A stretch of DNA of 64,000 bases, taken from assembly GCF_001677885.1 (NCBI RefSeq), contig NZ_LOCQ01000060.1, positions 62,001-126,000 of the forward strand, in the 5' to 3' direction. The stretch comes from Janthinobacterium psychrotolerans. GTDB taxonomy: Bacteria; Pseudomonadota; Gammaproteobacteria; Burkholderiales; Burkholderiaceae_D. This document shows positions 37,585 to 46,162 of the stretch, piece by piece (the first letter of the stretch is position 1; each line of letters starts with the position of its first letter). Under the pieces are notes generated by a model that had not been told where the DNA came from, ran no database searches, and worked only from the letters and a program-made list of their open reading frames with translations. Position numbers and translations under genes: made by a program.

Positions 37585-38994
37585 ATGAATTCCCGTGATG
37601 AGTTGAATATCGTGCGCAACCGCACGTTCGAGCAGATCGCCATCGGCGACAGCGCCAGCATCGAGCGCACCCTGAGCGCCGATGATATCGCGCTGTTCGC
37701 CGTGATGTCGGGCGACGACAATCCGCAGCATCTCGACGCCGAATTTGGCGCCGCGTCGCGCTACCAGGGCGTGATCGCCCATGGCATGTGGGGCGCGGCC
37801 CTGATCTCGGCCGTGCTGGGCACGCGCTTGCCCGGCGCCGGCACCGTGTATGCGGGCCAGACCCTGCGCTTCTTGCTGCCGGTGCGCGTTGGCGACACGC
37901 TCGATATCGGCGTGACGGTGACCCAGCGCGAGCCTTCCACGCGCCAGGTGACGCTGGCCTGCCGCTGCGTCAACCAGCGCGGCGAAACCGTGCTCGATGG
38001 CGTGGCCGAAGTGATTGCGCCGGCCGAGCAGATAGCACGCACGCGCGCCACCTTGCCCGAGGTGCGGCTGCACAATGGCGACGGCACGCGCCGCCTGGTG
38101 GAGCAGGCGCGCAGCAAGGGCCCGATCAAGGTGGCGGTGATTCATCCCTGCGATGAACTGAGCCTGGCCGGCGCGCTTGACGCGCATGCAGCCGGCCTGA
38201 TCACGCCCATCCTGGTGGCGCCGCGCGCGCGCCTGGAAGCGGTGGCGGCGGCTGCGGGCCTGAGCCTGGCCGGCATCGCCATCGAGGACGTGGAACACAG
38301 CCATGCGGCGGCCGCGCGCGGCGCCGAGCTGGCTGGCAAGGGTGAAGTCGAAGCGCTGATGAAGGGCAGCCTGCATACGGACGAACTGATGTCGGCCGTG
38401 CTGGTGGCCACCGCCGGCCTGCGCACCAAGCGGCGCGTCAGCCACTGCTTTCTGATGCAGACGCCAGCCTATCCGCGCCCCTTCATCATTACCGACGCCG
38501 CCGTCAATATCGTGCCGACCCTGGAAATCAAGGCCGACATCGTGCGCAACGCGATCGACCTGGCGCATGTGATCGGCGTGGCCCGCCCGCGCGTGGCGAT
38601 TCTGGCGGCAGTGGAAACCGTCAACCCGGCCATGCCGGCCACGGTGGACGCCGCCGCGCTGTGCAAGATGGCCGACCGTGGCCAGATCACCGGCGCCATC
38701 CTCGACGGTCCGCTGGCGTTCGACAACGCCGTCTCGATCGCGGCGGCCACCGTCAAGGGCATCGTCTCGGACGTGGCCGGGCGCGCCGATATTTTGCTGG
38801 TGCCGGACCTGGAAAGCGGCAATATGCTGGCCAAGCAGCTCGAATACATGGGCGACGCCGACACGGCCGGCATCGTGCTGGGCGCGAAGATCCCCATCAT
38901 TCTCACCAGTCGCGCCGACTCGCGCGCCAGCCGCATCGCCTCGTGCGCGCTGGCCGTACTGCTGGCCAGCCACTACCGGAGCACGCCACCATGA
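37585..38994 (+). CDS. MaoC hydratase - phosphate acetyl/butyryltransferase fusion
   Basis: 469 residues. N-terminal MaoC hot-dog domain (about 1-150) with the hydratase pair in SGDDNPQHLDAEFG and a GVIAHGMWG segment, specific for (R)-3-hydroxyacyl-CoA/enoyl-CoA. The C-terminal ~300 residues are a phosphotransacetylase/phosphotransbutyrylase domain (VAVIHPCDELSLAGAL, FIITDAAVNIVPTLEIK, DILLVPDLESGNMLAKQ). ATG 37585 follows GAAGG; a TTG four codons upstream is less likely. Start is 8 bases after the DUF3141 stop and its end overlaps the kinase gene (ATGA). Confidence 0.9.
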   Translation: MNSRDELNIVRNRTFEQIAIGDSASIERTLSADDIALFAVMSGDDNPQHLDAEFGAASRYQGVIAHGMWGAALISAVLGTRLPGAGTVYAGQTLRFLLPVRVGDTLDIGVTVTQREPSTRQVTLACRCVNQRGETVLDGVAEVIAPAEQIARTRATLPEVRLHNGDGTRRLVEQARSKGPIKVAVIHPCDELSLAGALDAHAAGLITPILVAPRARLEAVAAAAGLSLAGIAIEDVEHSHAAAARGAELAGKGEVEALMKGSLHTDELMSAVLVATAGLRTKRRVSHCFLMQTPAYPRPFIITDAAVNIVPTLEIKADIVRNAIDLAHVIGVARPRVAILAAVETVNPAMPATVDAAALCKMADRGQITGAILDGPLAFDNAVSIAAATVKGIVSDVAGRADILLVPDLESGNMLAKQLEYMGDADTAGIVLGAKIPIILTSRADSRASRIASCALAVLLASHYRSTPP

Positions 38995-40205
38995 ATACAC
39001 CCGTCCATCAAGAAGGCGCGCTGATCCTGGTGCTCAACTGCGGCTCGTCGAGCATCAAGTTCGCGCTGTTCGCGGCCAGCCAGGGCGGCGTGGCGCAGCA
39101 GAGCGAATGGAGCGGCAAGGTCGAAGGCATCGGCCGCGAAACAACCACCTATCGCGCCGGCGGCCTGCCCGCCGAGACGCTGGTGTTCGCGCCTGAACAG
39201 GCGCACCACGATTCGCTCGCGCATATCCGCGAAAAAGTCGTCGAACAACTGGCGGGACGGCGCCTGCATGCGGTGGCGCACCGCGTGGTCCATGGCGGCA
39301 GCAAGTATTTTGCGCCGGTGCTGATCGACGCGGCGGTGCTGGCCGACCTGAAGACCTATGTGCCGCTGGCGCCCCTGCACCAGCCGTTCGCCCTGGAGGC
39401 GATTGAAGTGCTGCTGGCATCGCGCCCCGATATCGTCCAGGTGGCGTGCTTCGACACGGCTTTTCACCACACCGTGCCGCAGGTCGAGCAGATGCTGGCG
39501 CTGCCCTACGATGCGTGGGAGCGGGGCTTGCGCCGCTATGGTTTCCATGGCCTGTCGTATGAATACCAGTCGCTGGTGCTGGAGCGGCGCTACGGTCCTG
39601 TGGCGCGCGGCAAGGTGATCGTGGCGCACCTGGGCAGCGGCGCCAGCCTGTGCGCGATGGAGAACCTGCAAAGCGTCGGCACCACCATGGGCTTTTCGGC
39701 GCTCGACGGCCTGATGATGGGCACGCGCTGCGGCGCGCTCGATCCGGGCGCCGTGATCTACCTGATGGAGATTGAAAAGCTGTCGCTGGAAAAAGTCGCC
39801 CATGTGCTGTACCACGAGTCGGGGCTGCTCGGCGTGTCGGGCGTGTCGGCCGACCCGCCGGTGCTGCTGGCGCAGGAAGAGCGCATGGACGCGACGGGCG
39901 AGCGCATCCGCGCGGCGCTGGCGCTGTACGTGCGCCGCATCGTGCGCGAGATCGGTGCGCTGACGGCCGTGCTCGGTGGACTGGACATGCTGGTGTTTAC
40001 GGCCGGCATCGGCGAACACAGCGCGGTGCTGCGCCAGCGCATCTGCGATGCCTTGGCATTTGCCGGTCCCGTGCTCGATGGCGACGCCAATGCCCGCAAC
40101 GCCAGCCTGATTTCGACGGCGGACAGCCGCATCGTGGTGGGCGTGGAGCCGGCGAACGAGGAATGGGTGGCAGCCCGCCATGCGGCGCGGGCGGTGTTGT
40201 CCTGA
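38991..40205 (+). CDS. ackA: Acetate/propionate/butyrate kinase (AckA family)
   Basis: 404 residues. ASKHA fold: ILVLNCGSSSIKFALF at the start, RVVHGG, FDTAFHH, RYGFHGLSY, HLGSGAS, DGLMMGTRCGALDPG and FTAGIGEHSAVLR all match acetate kinase. Converts acyl phosphate plus ADP to acid plus ATP. Coupled to the transacylase fusion by an ATGA overlap. Given the MaoC and FabI partners, butyryl phosphate is a reasonable physiological substrate besides acetyl phosphate. Confidence 0.94.
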   Translation: MNTPVHQEGALILVLNCGSSSIKFALFAASQGGVAQQSEWSGKVEGIGRETTTYRAGGLPAETLVFAPEQAHHDSLAHIREKVVEQLAGRRLHAVAHRVVHGGSKYFAPVLIDAAVLADLKTYVPLAPLHQPFALEAIEVLLASRPDIVQVACFDTAFHHTVPQVEQMLALPYDAWERGLRRYGFHGLSYEYQSLVLERRYGPVARGKVIVAHLGSGASLCAMENLQSVGTTMGFSALDGLMMGTRCGALDPGAVIYLMEIEKLSLEKVAHVLYHESGLLGVSGVSADPPVLLAQEERMDATGERIRAALALYVRRIVREIGALTAVLGGLDMLVFTAGIGEHSAVLRQRICDALAFAGPVLDGDANARNASLISTADSRIVVGVEPANEEWVAARHAARAVLS

Positions 40206-40242
40206 GAGTGGGAATTGCTTGCTTGCAGTGTTTTCTCTCTTG

Positions 40243-40269
40243 AGTGCGCTAGCGCACTGTCTGGTTTTT
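40243..40269 (+). terminator. Probable terminator of the fabI-ackA operon
   Basis: Perfect 16-bp palindrome AGTGCGCTAGCGCACT (40243-40258) followed after GTCTGG by five T residues (40265-40269). A tight hairpin with a minimal loop, placed 38 bases after the kinase stop. Confidence 0.55.
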
Positions 40270-40397
40270 GATTGTTCTCTACTATGAAGTCATGCCACTG
40301 CGGTGTTTCACCAGAAACCAGCGCAGTGCTGGCAAATTTTGAACATTTTGCCCGCCTTTAGTCAGAATAATTTAAACCACTTGAAAGGTCACACATC

Positions 40398-40862
40398 ATG
40401 AACAAATTACTCGCCGCCCTGATCGCTACCGTATTTGCTACCGCAGCCATCGCTCAAACCGCTCCAGTTGCCGAAGCCCAGGCTTCGGCACAAAAAGACG
40501 TCAACAAGGCCGCCAACAAGGAAGCCAAAGTCGTCGCCAACGCCAATGAAGATGTTGCCAAGGCACAGATGAAGGCTGACGAAAAGAAAGCCGACGCCCA
40601 TAACAAGGCAGCCAAGACCAAAGCAAAAGCACACGACAACGTCGTCGATGCCGATCCGGAAGACAAAATGAAAGCACAAGCCAAGGCCGACAAAAAGGAC
40701 GCCAAAGCTGATGCGAAAGCCCACAAAGCTTCCGTAAAAGCCGACGAAAAACTGGCCAAGGAAAAAGTGGAAGCGAACGCCGACAAGGCTGTCGCCGCCA
40801 CCAAAACCATGGAAGCGAAGGCCAAGGCCGACGCTGATGTGAAAGCCGCAGCCGCCAAGTAA
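40398..40862 (+). CDS. Exported Lys/Ala-rich low-complexity protein
   Basis: 154 residues. A Sec signal peptide of about 19 residues (MNKLLAALIATVFATAAIA) and then an almost pure Ala/Lys/Asp sequence with irregular KADEKKADA / AKADKKDAKAD units, likely one long helix. Histone H1-like composition, but it is exported. GAAAGG lies 13 bases before the ATG. It ends at a double hairpin terminator, so it is a well-defined single-gene unit. Function unknown: envelope stress, cell-wall binding or DNA binding outside the cell are guesses. Confidence 0.78.
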   Translation: MNKLLAALIATVFATAAIAQTAPVAEAQASAQKDVNKAANKEAKVVANANEDVAKAQMKADEKKADAHNKAAKTKAKAHDNVVDADPEDKMKAQAKADKKDAKADAKAHKASVKADEKLAKEKVEANADKAVAATKTMEAKAKADADVKAAAAK

Positions 40863-40874
40863 TCAACCCTTCTT

Positions 40875-40931
40875 CCCGCAGGCCACTCCTGCGGGATAGA
40901 AAGACAGAAAGACAGCTTCGGCTGTCTTTTT
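40875..40931 (+). terminator. Tandem hairpins ending the Lys/Ala-rich protein gene
   Basis: First hairpin CCCGCAGG-CCACT-CCTGCGGG (40875-40895). Second AAAGACAGC-TTCG-GCTGTCTTT (40908-40929) with a stable TTCG loop and a T run. The second is a textbook intrinsic terminator. Confidence 0.92.
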
Positions 40932-41039
40932 GTCGTCTGCGCGTTTTCACCAGTCCGTCTGCCGGACTTGATCCGTATCAACTCCCCTCGTTTCTGCCAT
41001 GCCATAGTGTTTTTCCTGACAGACTGAAAGGGAGACATC

Positions 41040-43031
41040 ATGGTCACCTCGAACCCCAGCAGCACGCCGCAAGTACGCCGCTGCGCCACCATGGACGTGC
41101 ACCGGCGCCTGCTCAGCGAGGACCCGGCCTATGCGCTGGTGCGCGACGATATCGAAAACATGACCATGCTGTACCAGGAGGGGCGCGGCATGGCCGGGCG
41201 CACGGGGGTGACGCGCATTCCCGTGGTGGTGCACGTGGTGTGGAATACGGCTGCGCAGAATATCTCCGATGAACAGATCGCCAGCCAGATCGCCGTGCTG
41301 AACCGCGATTTTCGCCGCGCCAATCCCGATGTCGAGACCACGCCGGCGCCCTTCCTGCCGTTCACCGCCGACGCGCGCGTGGCGTTTGCGCTGGCGACCG
41401 TCGATCCGCACGGTGCGCCCACCAGCGGCATCGAGCGGCGCCAGACGACGGTGGCCGCCTTTGGCGCAGACGACGCCGTCAAGTCGCACGCCTCGGGCGG
41501 CCTGGACGCCTGGCCGGCCGCATCTTATCTCAATATCTGGGTCTGCCAGCTCGGTGGCGGCCTGCTCGGCTATGCGCAGTTTCCGGGTGGCCCCGATGAA
41601 ACCGATGGCGTGGTGATCCTGCAATCGGCGTTCGGCACCACCGGCACTGCCGCGCCGCCATTTCACCTGGGCCGCACGGCCACGCATGAGGTGGGGCACT
41701 GGCTGAACCTGAACCATATCTGGGGCGACGACGGCACCGGCTGCAGCGGCACCGACAATGTCGACGACACACCCAACCAGGGCGGGCCGCACACGGGCCA
41801 GCCGCCGTTTCCTCAGCTGTCGTGCAATAACGGGCCGCACGGCGACATGTTCATGAACTATATGGATTACGTCGATGACCCGGCCATGTTCATGTTTACC
41901 GCCGGCCAGGTGGAGCGCATGCAGGCTTGCCTGGACGGCCCGCGCGCCACCATCGGCACCGATGGTGGCGCAGCTGGTCTGGCGCCGCGCAACAGTTCCT
42001 CGCCGCTGGTGGCCTGGGGCGCAAACCGCCTCGATATTTTTGTGCTCGGCACCGACCATGCGCTGTATCACAAGGCCTGGGATGGCGCGGCCTGGCAGCC
42101 GTCCGCCACCGGCTTTGAGGCGCAGGGCGGCGTCTGTTTCAGTGCGCCGCAGACGGTGGCCTGGGGCCCGGAGCGGCTCGATATTTTTGTCACCGGCAGC
42201 GACAGCGCCCTGTATCACAAATGGTGGAACGGCGCGGCCTGGGGACCGTCGGTGGACGGCTTTGAAACCATGGGCGGCCTGTGTGTCGGCGACCCGCGCG
42301 CTGTCAGCTGGGGGCCGAATCGCCTCGACGTGTTCGTCGTCGGCACCGACCGCGCGCTGCATCACAAGTGGTGGGACGGCACGGCCTGGGGACCGTCCCT
42401 GACGGGCTACGAAGCGATGGGCGGCGTGTGCCTGGGCCAGCCTGAGGTCGTGTCCTGGGGCGAAAACCGGCTCGATGTGTTCGTTATCGGCGCCGACCAT
42501 GCGCTGTACCACAAGTGGTGGGATGGCGGCGCCTGGGGCCCGTCGCTCACCGGCTATGAACGTCTTGGCGGCGTGTGCCTGTCGTCGCCGCGTGCGCTCA
42601 GCTGGGGCCCTGACCGTCTCGACGTCTTCGTCACCGGCGCCGATGGCGCGCTGTATCACAAGTGGTGGGATGGCGCGCAATGGGCGCCATCGATCGACGG
42701 CTTCGAGCGCCTGGGCGGCGTGTGCGTGGGCGAGGTGGAAGCGGTGTCGTGGTCCGCCAACCGGCTCGACGTGTTCGTTATCGGCACCGACAGCGCGCTA
42801 TACCACAAGGCCTGGGACGGCGCGGCCTGGCTGCCCTCGGCCGATGGTTTTGAAAACCTGGGCGGCGCCTGCGCCTCGCGCCCACGCGCCGTGGCCTGGG
42901 GCCCGGACCGGCTCGATGTTTTTGTGACCGGCACCAATGGCGCGCTGTTCCACAAGGCCTGGGACGGCGGCGCCTGGCAGCCCGCCGTCGATGGCTTTGA
43001 GGACCTGGGCGGCGTGGTATCGTGCTTTTGA
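41040..43031 (+). CDS. M43-type metalloprotease fused to seven-bladed PLL-like lectin propeller
   Basis: 663 residues. Residues 1-310 are a pappalysin/cytophagalysin (M43) protease: zinc motif HEVGHWLNLNH (His216, Glu217, His220, His226) and Met-turn MFMNYMDY. Residues 329-663 are seven repeats of exactly 49 residues containing RLDVFV.G.D.ALYHKWWDG, the blade sequence of Photorhabdus-lectin (PLL)-like sugar-binding propellers. No Sec signal peptide is visible, so export may use another route or release by lysis. GGGAGA precedes the ATG. A small unknown protein and a LuxR-type HTH gene follow. Confidence 0.88.
   Translation: MVTSNPSSTPQVRRCATMDVHRRLLSEDPAYALVRDDIENMTMLYQEGRGMAGRTGVTRIPVVVHVVWNTAAQNISDEQIASQIAVLNRDFRRANPDVETTPAPFLPFTADARVAFALATVDPHGAPTSGIERRQTTVAAFGADDAVKSHASGGLDAWPAASYLNIWVCQLGGGLLGYAQFPGGPDETDGVVILQSAFGTTGTAAPPFHLGRTATHEVGHWLNLNHIWGDDGTGCSGTDNVDDTPNQGGPHTGQPPFPQLSCNNGPHGDMFMNYMDYVDDPAMFMFTAGQVERMQACLDGPRATIGTDGGAAGLAPRNSSSPLVAWGANRLDIFVLGTDHALYHKAWDGAAWQPSATGFEAQGGVCFSAPQTVAWGPERLDIFVTGSDSALYHKWWNGAAWGPSVDGFETMGGLCVGDPRAVSWGPNRLDVFVVGTDRALHHKWWDGTAWGPSLTGYEAMGGVCLGQPEVVSWGENRLDVFVIGADHALYHKWWDGGAWGPSLTGYERLGGVCLSSPRALSWGPDRLDVFVTGADGALYHKWWDGAQWAPSIDGFERLGGVCVGEVEAVSWSANRLDVFVIGTDSALYHKAWDGAAWLPSADGFENLGGACASRPRAVAWGPDRLDVFVTGTNGALFHKAWDGGAWQPAVDGFEDLGGVVSCF
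42024..43028 (+). repeat. Seven tandem 147-bp coding repeats (lectin propeller blades)
   Basis: The RLD[IV]FV codons recur every 147 bases from 42024 to 42906. The last unit is short because the protein ends. Units differ enough at the DNA level to reduce slippage, but two middle units are very alike. Confidence 0.9.
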
Positions 43032-43043
43032 AGGAGGATGGAC

Positions 43044-43391
43044 ATGACGGATGCGAACATGGAACTGCCCGCCGGCAGCTGGACCCATTCCTTTGAAGAG
43101 GATGAAGCCGGCGTCGAAGTCTACCGGCCCACGGCCACATTTGCCTTTCCGCCCAGCCGCAAGGGCAGGCAGGTGCTGCAGTTTTCCACGCAGGACGATG
43201 GCGCGCCGGCCGTCACTTCGCTGCTGCCCGGCCCCGACGACCGTCCGCGCGCCGCGCCGCCAGCCACCTTGCGGGCGCTGGGCCAGGGGCGCTACGCATG
43301 GGGAGAGGGCAGGGAACTGGAAATCGTCGAGGCCACGCCCGGCCTGTTGAAACTGGTGCGCCGTCAGGGCGGCGGCGCGCCCAATTTGTAG
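43044..43391 (+). CDS. Unknown small acidic protein after the M43-lectin gene
   Basis: 115 residues from the ATG with GGAGG seven bases upstream; an ATG two codons earlier is weaker. No signal peptide or membrane helix. Starts MTDANMELPAGSW and looks beta-rich. It begins 12 bases after the M43-lectin stop, so it is cotranscribed and could be a partner or inhibitor of the protease (guess from position). Its 3' end overlaps the end of the convergent LuxR-type gene by 28 bases. Confidence 0.62.
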   Translation: MTDANMELPAGSWTHSFEEDEAGVEVYRPTATFAFPPSRKGRQVLQFSTQDDGAPAVTSLLPGPDDRPRAAPPATLRALGQGRYAWGEGRELEIVEATPGLLKLVRRQGGGAPNL

Positions 43392-43612
43392 GCCAGCGCC
43401 GTGCGGTTCGCCACGCCGAGCTTTTGATACACGGCGTGCAGCTGGTTGCGCACCGTGGCGGGTGACTTGCCCAGCACTTTTGCGATGGTTTTATATGCGG
43501 CGCCTTCGGCCGCCATGACGGCCACCTGCCGTTCGGCCGGCGTCAGGCGCTGCATGGGAAACTGCTTGAAACTGCGATGGCCATGCCGGTTCTCCTGTCG
43601 ATCTGCAGGCAT
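43364..43612 (-). CDS. Stand-alone LuxR-type (GerE) HTH protein
   Basis: 82 residues, made almost only of one GerE helix-turn-helix: LTPAERQVAVMAAEGAAYKT, then KVLGKSPATVRNQLHAVYQKLGVANRTAL. No receiver or autoinducer domain. A shorter start at MQRLTPAE (43555) is possible. It overlaps the 3' end of the convergent small gene by 28 bases, so the transcripts would pair. Possible regulator of the adjacent protease genes. Confidence 0.72.
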   Translation of the reverse strand: MPADRQENRHGHRSFKQFPMQRLTPAERQVAVMAAEGAAYKTIAKVLGKSPATVRNQLHAVYQKLGVANRTALAYKLGAPPP

Positions 43613-43702
43613 GCCGATGCATGCCTTGCAGGGATAACGGAGAACGGGCGGGAATGTGCAAAACTATTTGTATGGAGACAAATTGTTGGCGCCGACGGTG
43701 GT

Positions 43703-43733
43703 GTCGGATTACGCGCTTGCGCGCTAATCCGAC
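43703..43733. repeat. REP-like palindrome (single)
   Basis: GTCGGATTA...TAATCCGAC inverted repeat with a GC stem (CGCGCTTGCGCG) and a following CTACC. It matches the two doublets at 56743-56843 and 61230-61319. Located 3' of parC. Confidence 0.85.
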
Positions 43734-43756
43734 CTACCAGACCTGCGTGATGACAA

Positions 43757-46111
43757 TTAACCGATCGCCGTCATCTTGACCGGCTTCAGTTTCGACGCCA
43801 GCGCCTTGCCCTTCCTGGAGCGCTTGCCGAAGTGCTCGGCCAGGCCGGTGGCGCCCAGCGACACATCCTGCGGCTTGGCGCCACGGCCGATGCCCGATAC
43901 CACCACGCCGCGCTGGGTGATCGGCTGGACGGCCAGCAGTTTGTCCTTGCCTTCCAGTTCGATCAGCTTGACGCCGGTGCCGCCCTTGGTCAGGGTCTTC
44001 ATTTCATCGAGGCCGAACACCAGCAAACGCGTGCTGTCGGTCAGGCAGGCCACGGCGCTGGCGGCCGGCGCGATGACTTTCGGCTCCAGTGGCACGTCGC
44101 CATCGCCCAGGGTAATGAAGGACTTGCCGCCTTTCAGGCGGCTGACCATGTCGCCCGCCTTGGCGATAAAACCGTAGCCGGCGCTGGTGGCCAGCAGCAG
44201 GTTGGTCGCGCCATTGCCCGCAAAGTAGTGCAGGATGCGCACGGCGTTGCCGGGCGTGCCGCCGCTCATGTCGCACAGGGTGGTGATCGGCACGCCGTCG
44301 CCGCGCGCGTTGGGCAGCGCCGACACGGGCACCGAATAGATCTTGCCGTTGTTGCCGAAGCCCAGCAAGGTGTCGACCGTGCGGCACTCGAACGCGCCGT
44401 GCAGCGCGTCGCCTGCCTTGAAGGTGAACTGGGCCGCGTCATGGCCGATGCCGGTGCGCGCGCGCACCCAGCCTTTTTCGGAAATGATGACGGTAACCGG
44501 CTCGTCGACCACCTTCTGTTCGGCCACGGCTTTTTGCGCTTCCTCGATCAGGGTGCGGCGCGCGTCGCCAAACTGCCTGGCGTCCGCTTCGATTTCACGG
44601 ATGATGGCGCGCTTCATCGAGCCCGGGTTGTCGAGCAGGTCCTGCAGGGATTTTTCTTCCTTGCGCAGCTCGGCCAGCTCCTGCTGGATCTTGATCGTTT
44701 CCAGGCGCGCCAGCTGGCGCAGGCGGATTTCCAGGATATCGTCGGCCTGGCGTTCCGACAAGTTGAAGGCCTCGATCAGCGCCGCCTTCGGTTCGTCCGA
44801 ATTGCGGATGATGTGGATCACTTTGTCGATATTGAGCAGGATCGCTTCGCGCCCTTCCAGGATATGGATGCGGTCACGCACCTTGCCCAGCTTGTAGCCG
44901 GTGCGGCGCGTGACGGTTTCGAAGCGGAAGGCGATCCATTCGCGCAGGATGTCGCCCAGGCCTTTCTGGCGCGGGCGGCCATCGCCGCCTATCATCACCA
45001 GGTTGATCGAGGTCGACGATTCGAGCGAGGTATGGGCCAGCAGCATCAGCATGAATTCGGTCTGGTCCTGGTTCTTCGACTTCGGTTCGAACACCAGGCG
45101 CACGGGCGCGGCGCGGCCCGATTCGTCGCGGATGGTGTCGAGCGAATTGAGGATCAGCGCTTTCAGGGCCATCTGTTCCGGCGACAGGGCTTTCTTGCCC
45201 AGCTTGATTTTCGGGTTGGTCAGCTCTTCGATCTCTTCCAGCACTTTTTGCGACGAGGTACCGGGCGGCAGTTCCGTCACCACGGCCTGCCACTGGCCGC
45301 GCGCCAGCTCTTCGATCTTCCAGCGCGCGCGCACCTTCATGCTGCCACGCCCGCTCGCATACATGTCGGCGATCTGCGCCGCCGGGGTGATGATCTGGCC
45401 GCCGCCGGGAAAGTCGGGGCCGGGGATGAAGCTCATCAGTTCGGCGTGCGTCATTTTCGGGTCGCGGATCAGGGCCACGGCCGCTTTCGCCACTTCCGCC
45501 AGGTTGTGCGACGGGATCTCGGTGGCCAGGCCGACGGCGATGCCGGACGCGCCATTGAGGAGCACCATCGGCAGGCGCGCCGGCAGCAGTTTTGGCTCTT
45601 CCGTCGAGCCGTCATAGTTGGGCTGGAAGTCCACCGTGCCCATGCCGATTTCATCCATCAGCAGCTTGGCGATCGGCGTCAGCCGTGCTTCCGTGTAGCG
45701 CATGGCCGCCGCGCCGTCGCCGTCGCGCGAACCGAAGTTGCCCTGGCCGTCGATCAGCGGATAGCGCAGCGAAAAGTCCTGCGCCATGCGCACCAGCGCG
45801 TCGTACACCGACTGGTCGCCATGCGGGTGCAGCTTGCCCAGCACGTCGCCGACCACGGCGGCCGACTTGCGCGGCTTGGCGGTCGCATTCAGGCCCAGCT
45901 CATTCATCGCGTACAGGATGCGGCGCTGCACCGGCTTCTGGCCGTCGCACACGTCGGGCAGGGCGCGGCCCTTGACCACCGAGATGGCGTAATCGAGATA
46001 GGCGCGTTCGGCAAAGGTGGACAAGGTCAGCGCCTCGCCGTCGAACACCGGTTCTTCGGGCACGACAGGCTCGCTCTGGGGATCGTCAAATAAATTCGTT
46101 TGTGTGGACAT
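43757..46111 (-). CDS. parC: DNA topoisomerase IV subunit A
   Basis: 784 residues. Breakage-reunion domain with active Tyr139 in MRYTEARL; C-terminal beta-pinwheel. The quinolone region reads [12 protein letters not shown], so the position of E. coli Ser80 is Gln100 and that of Glu84 is Asp104. N-terminal [27 protein letters not shown] is diagnostic of the GyrA/ParC family; the lack of a GyrA box and the partnership with parE nearby indicate ParC. It is last in the parE-hscC-J-protein-parC set, 51 bases after the J-like gene. Confidence 0.95.
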   Translation of the reverse strand: MSTQTNLFDDPQSEPVVPEEPVFDGEALTLSTFAERAYLDYAISVVKGRALPDVCDGQKPVQRRILYAMNELGLNATAKPRKSAAVVGDVLGKLHPHGDQSVYDALVRMAQDFSLRYPLIDGQGNFGSRDGDGAAAMRYTEARLTPIAKLLMDEIGMGTVDFQPNYDGSTEEPKLLPARLPMVLLNGASGIAVGLATEIPSHNLAEVAKAAVALIRDPKMTHAELMSFIPGPDFPGGGQIITPAAQIADMYASGRGSMKVRARWKIEELARGQWQAVVTELPPGTSSQKVLEEIEELTNPKIKLGKKALSPEQMALKALILNSLDTIRDESGRAAPVRLVFEPKSKNQDQTEFMLMLLAHTSLESSTSINLVMIGGDGRPRQKGLGDILREWIAFRFETVTRRTGYKLGKVRDRIHILEGREAILLNIDKVIHIIRNSDEPKAALIEAFNLSERQADDILEIRLRQLARLETIKIQQELAELRKEEKSLQDLLDNPGSMKRAIIREIEADARQFGDARRTLIEEAQKAVAEQKVVDEPVTVIISEKGWVRARTGIGHDAAQFTFKAGDALHGAFECRTVDTLLGFGNNGKIYSVPVSALPNARGDGVPITTLCDMSGGTPGNAVRILHYFAGNGATNLLLATSAGYGFIAKAGDMVSRLKGGKSFITLGDGDVPLEPKVIAPAASAVACLTDSTRLLVFGLDEMKTLTKGGTGVKLIELEGKDKLLAVQPITQRGVVVSGIGRGAKPQDVSLGATGLAEHFGKRSRKGKALASKLKPVKMTAIG

Positions 46112-46162
46112 GGTGCGGGTTCAGTTCAGTATGGAGTGATTGCGGTTGAATTCGTGGGCCTG

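Noticed and set aside
42024..43028. CRISPR-like or minisatellite array
   Set aside because: Repeats are 147-bp in-frame coding units with divergent codons that encode propeller blades.
43703..43733. Rho-independent terminator of parC
   Set aside because: No T-run, and the sequence recurs at two other places as a REP-like family; it may still affect transcript ends.
43832..46093. Long plus-strand frame opposite parC
   Set aside because: Mirror of the parC codon pattern; low-complexity Arg/Gln/His product; no ribosome site or family.
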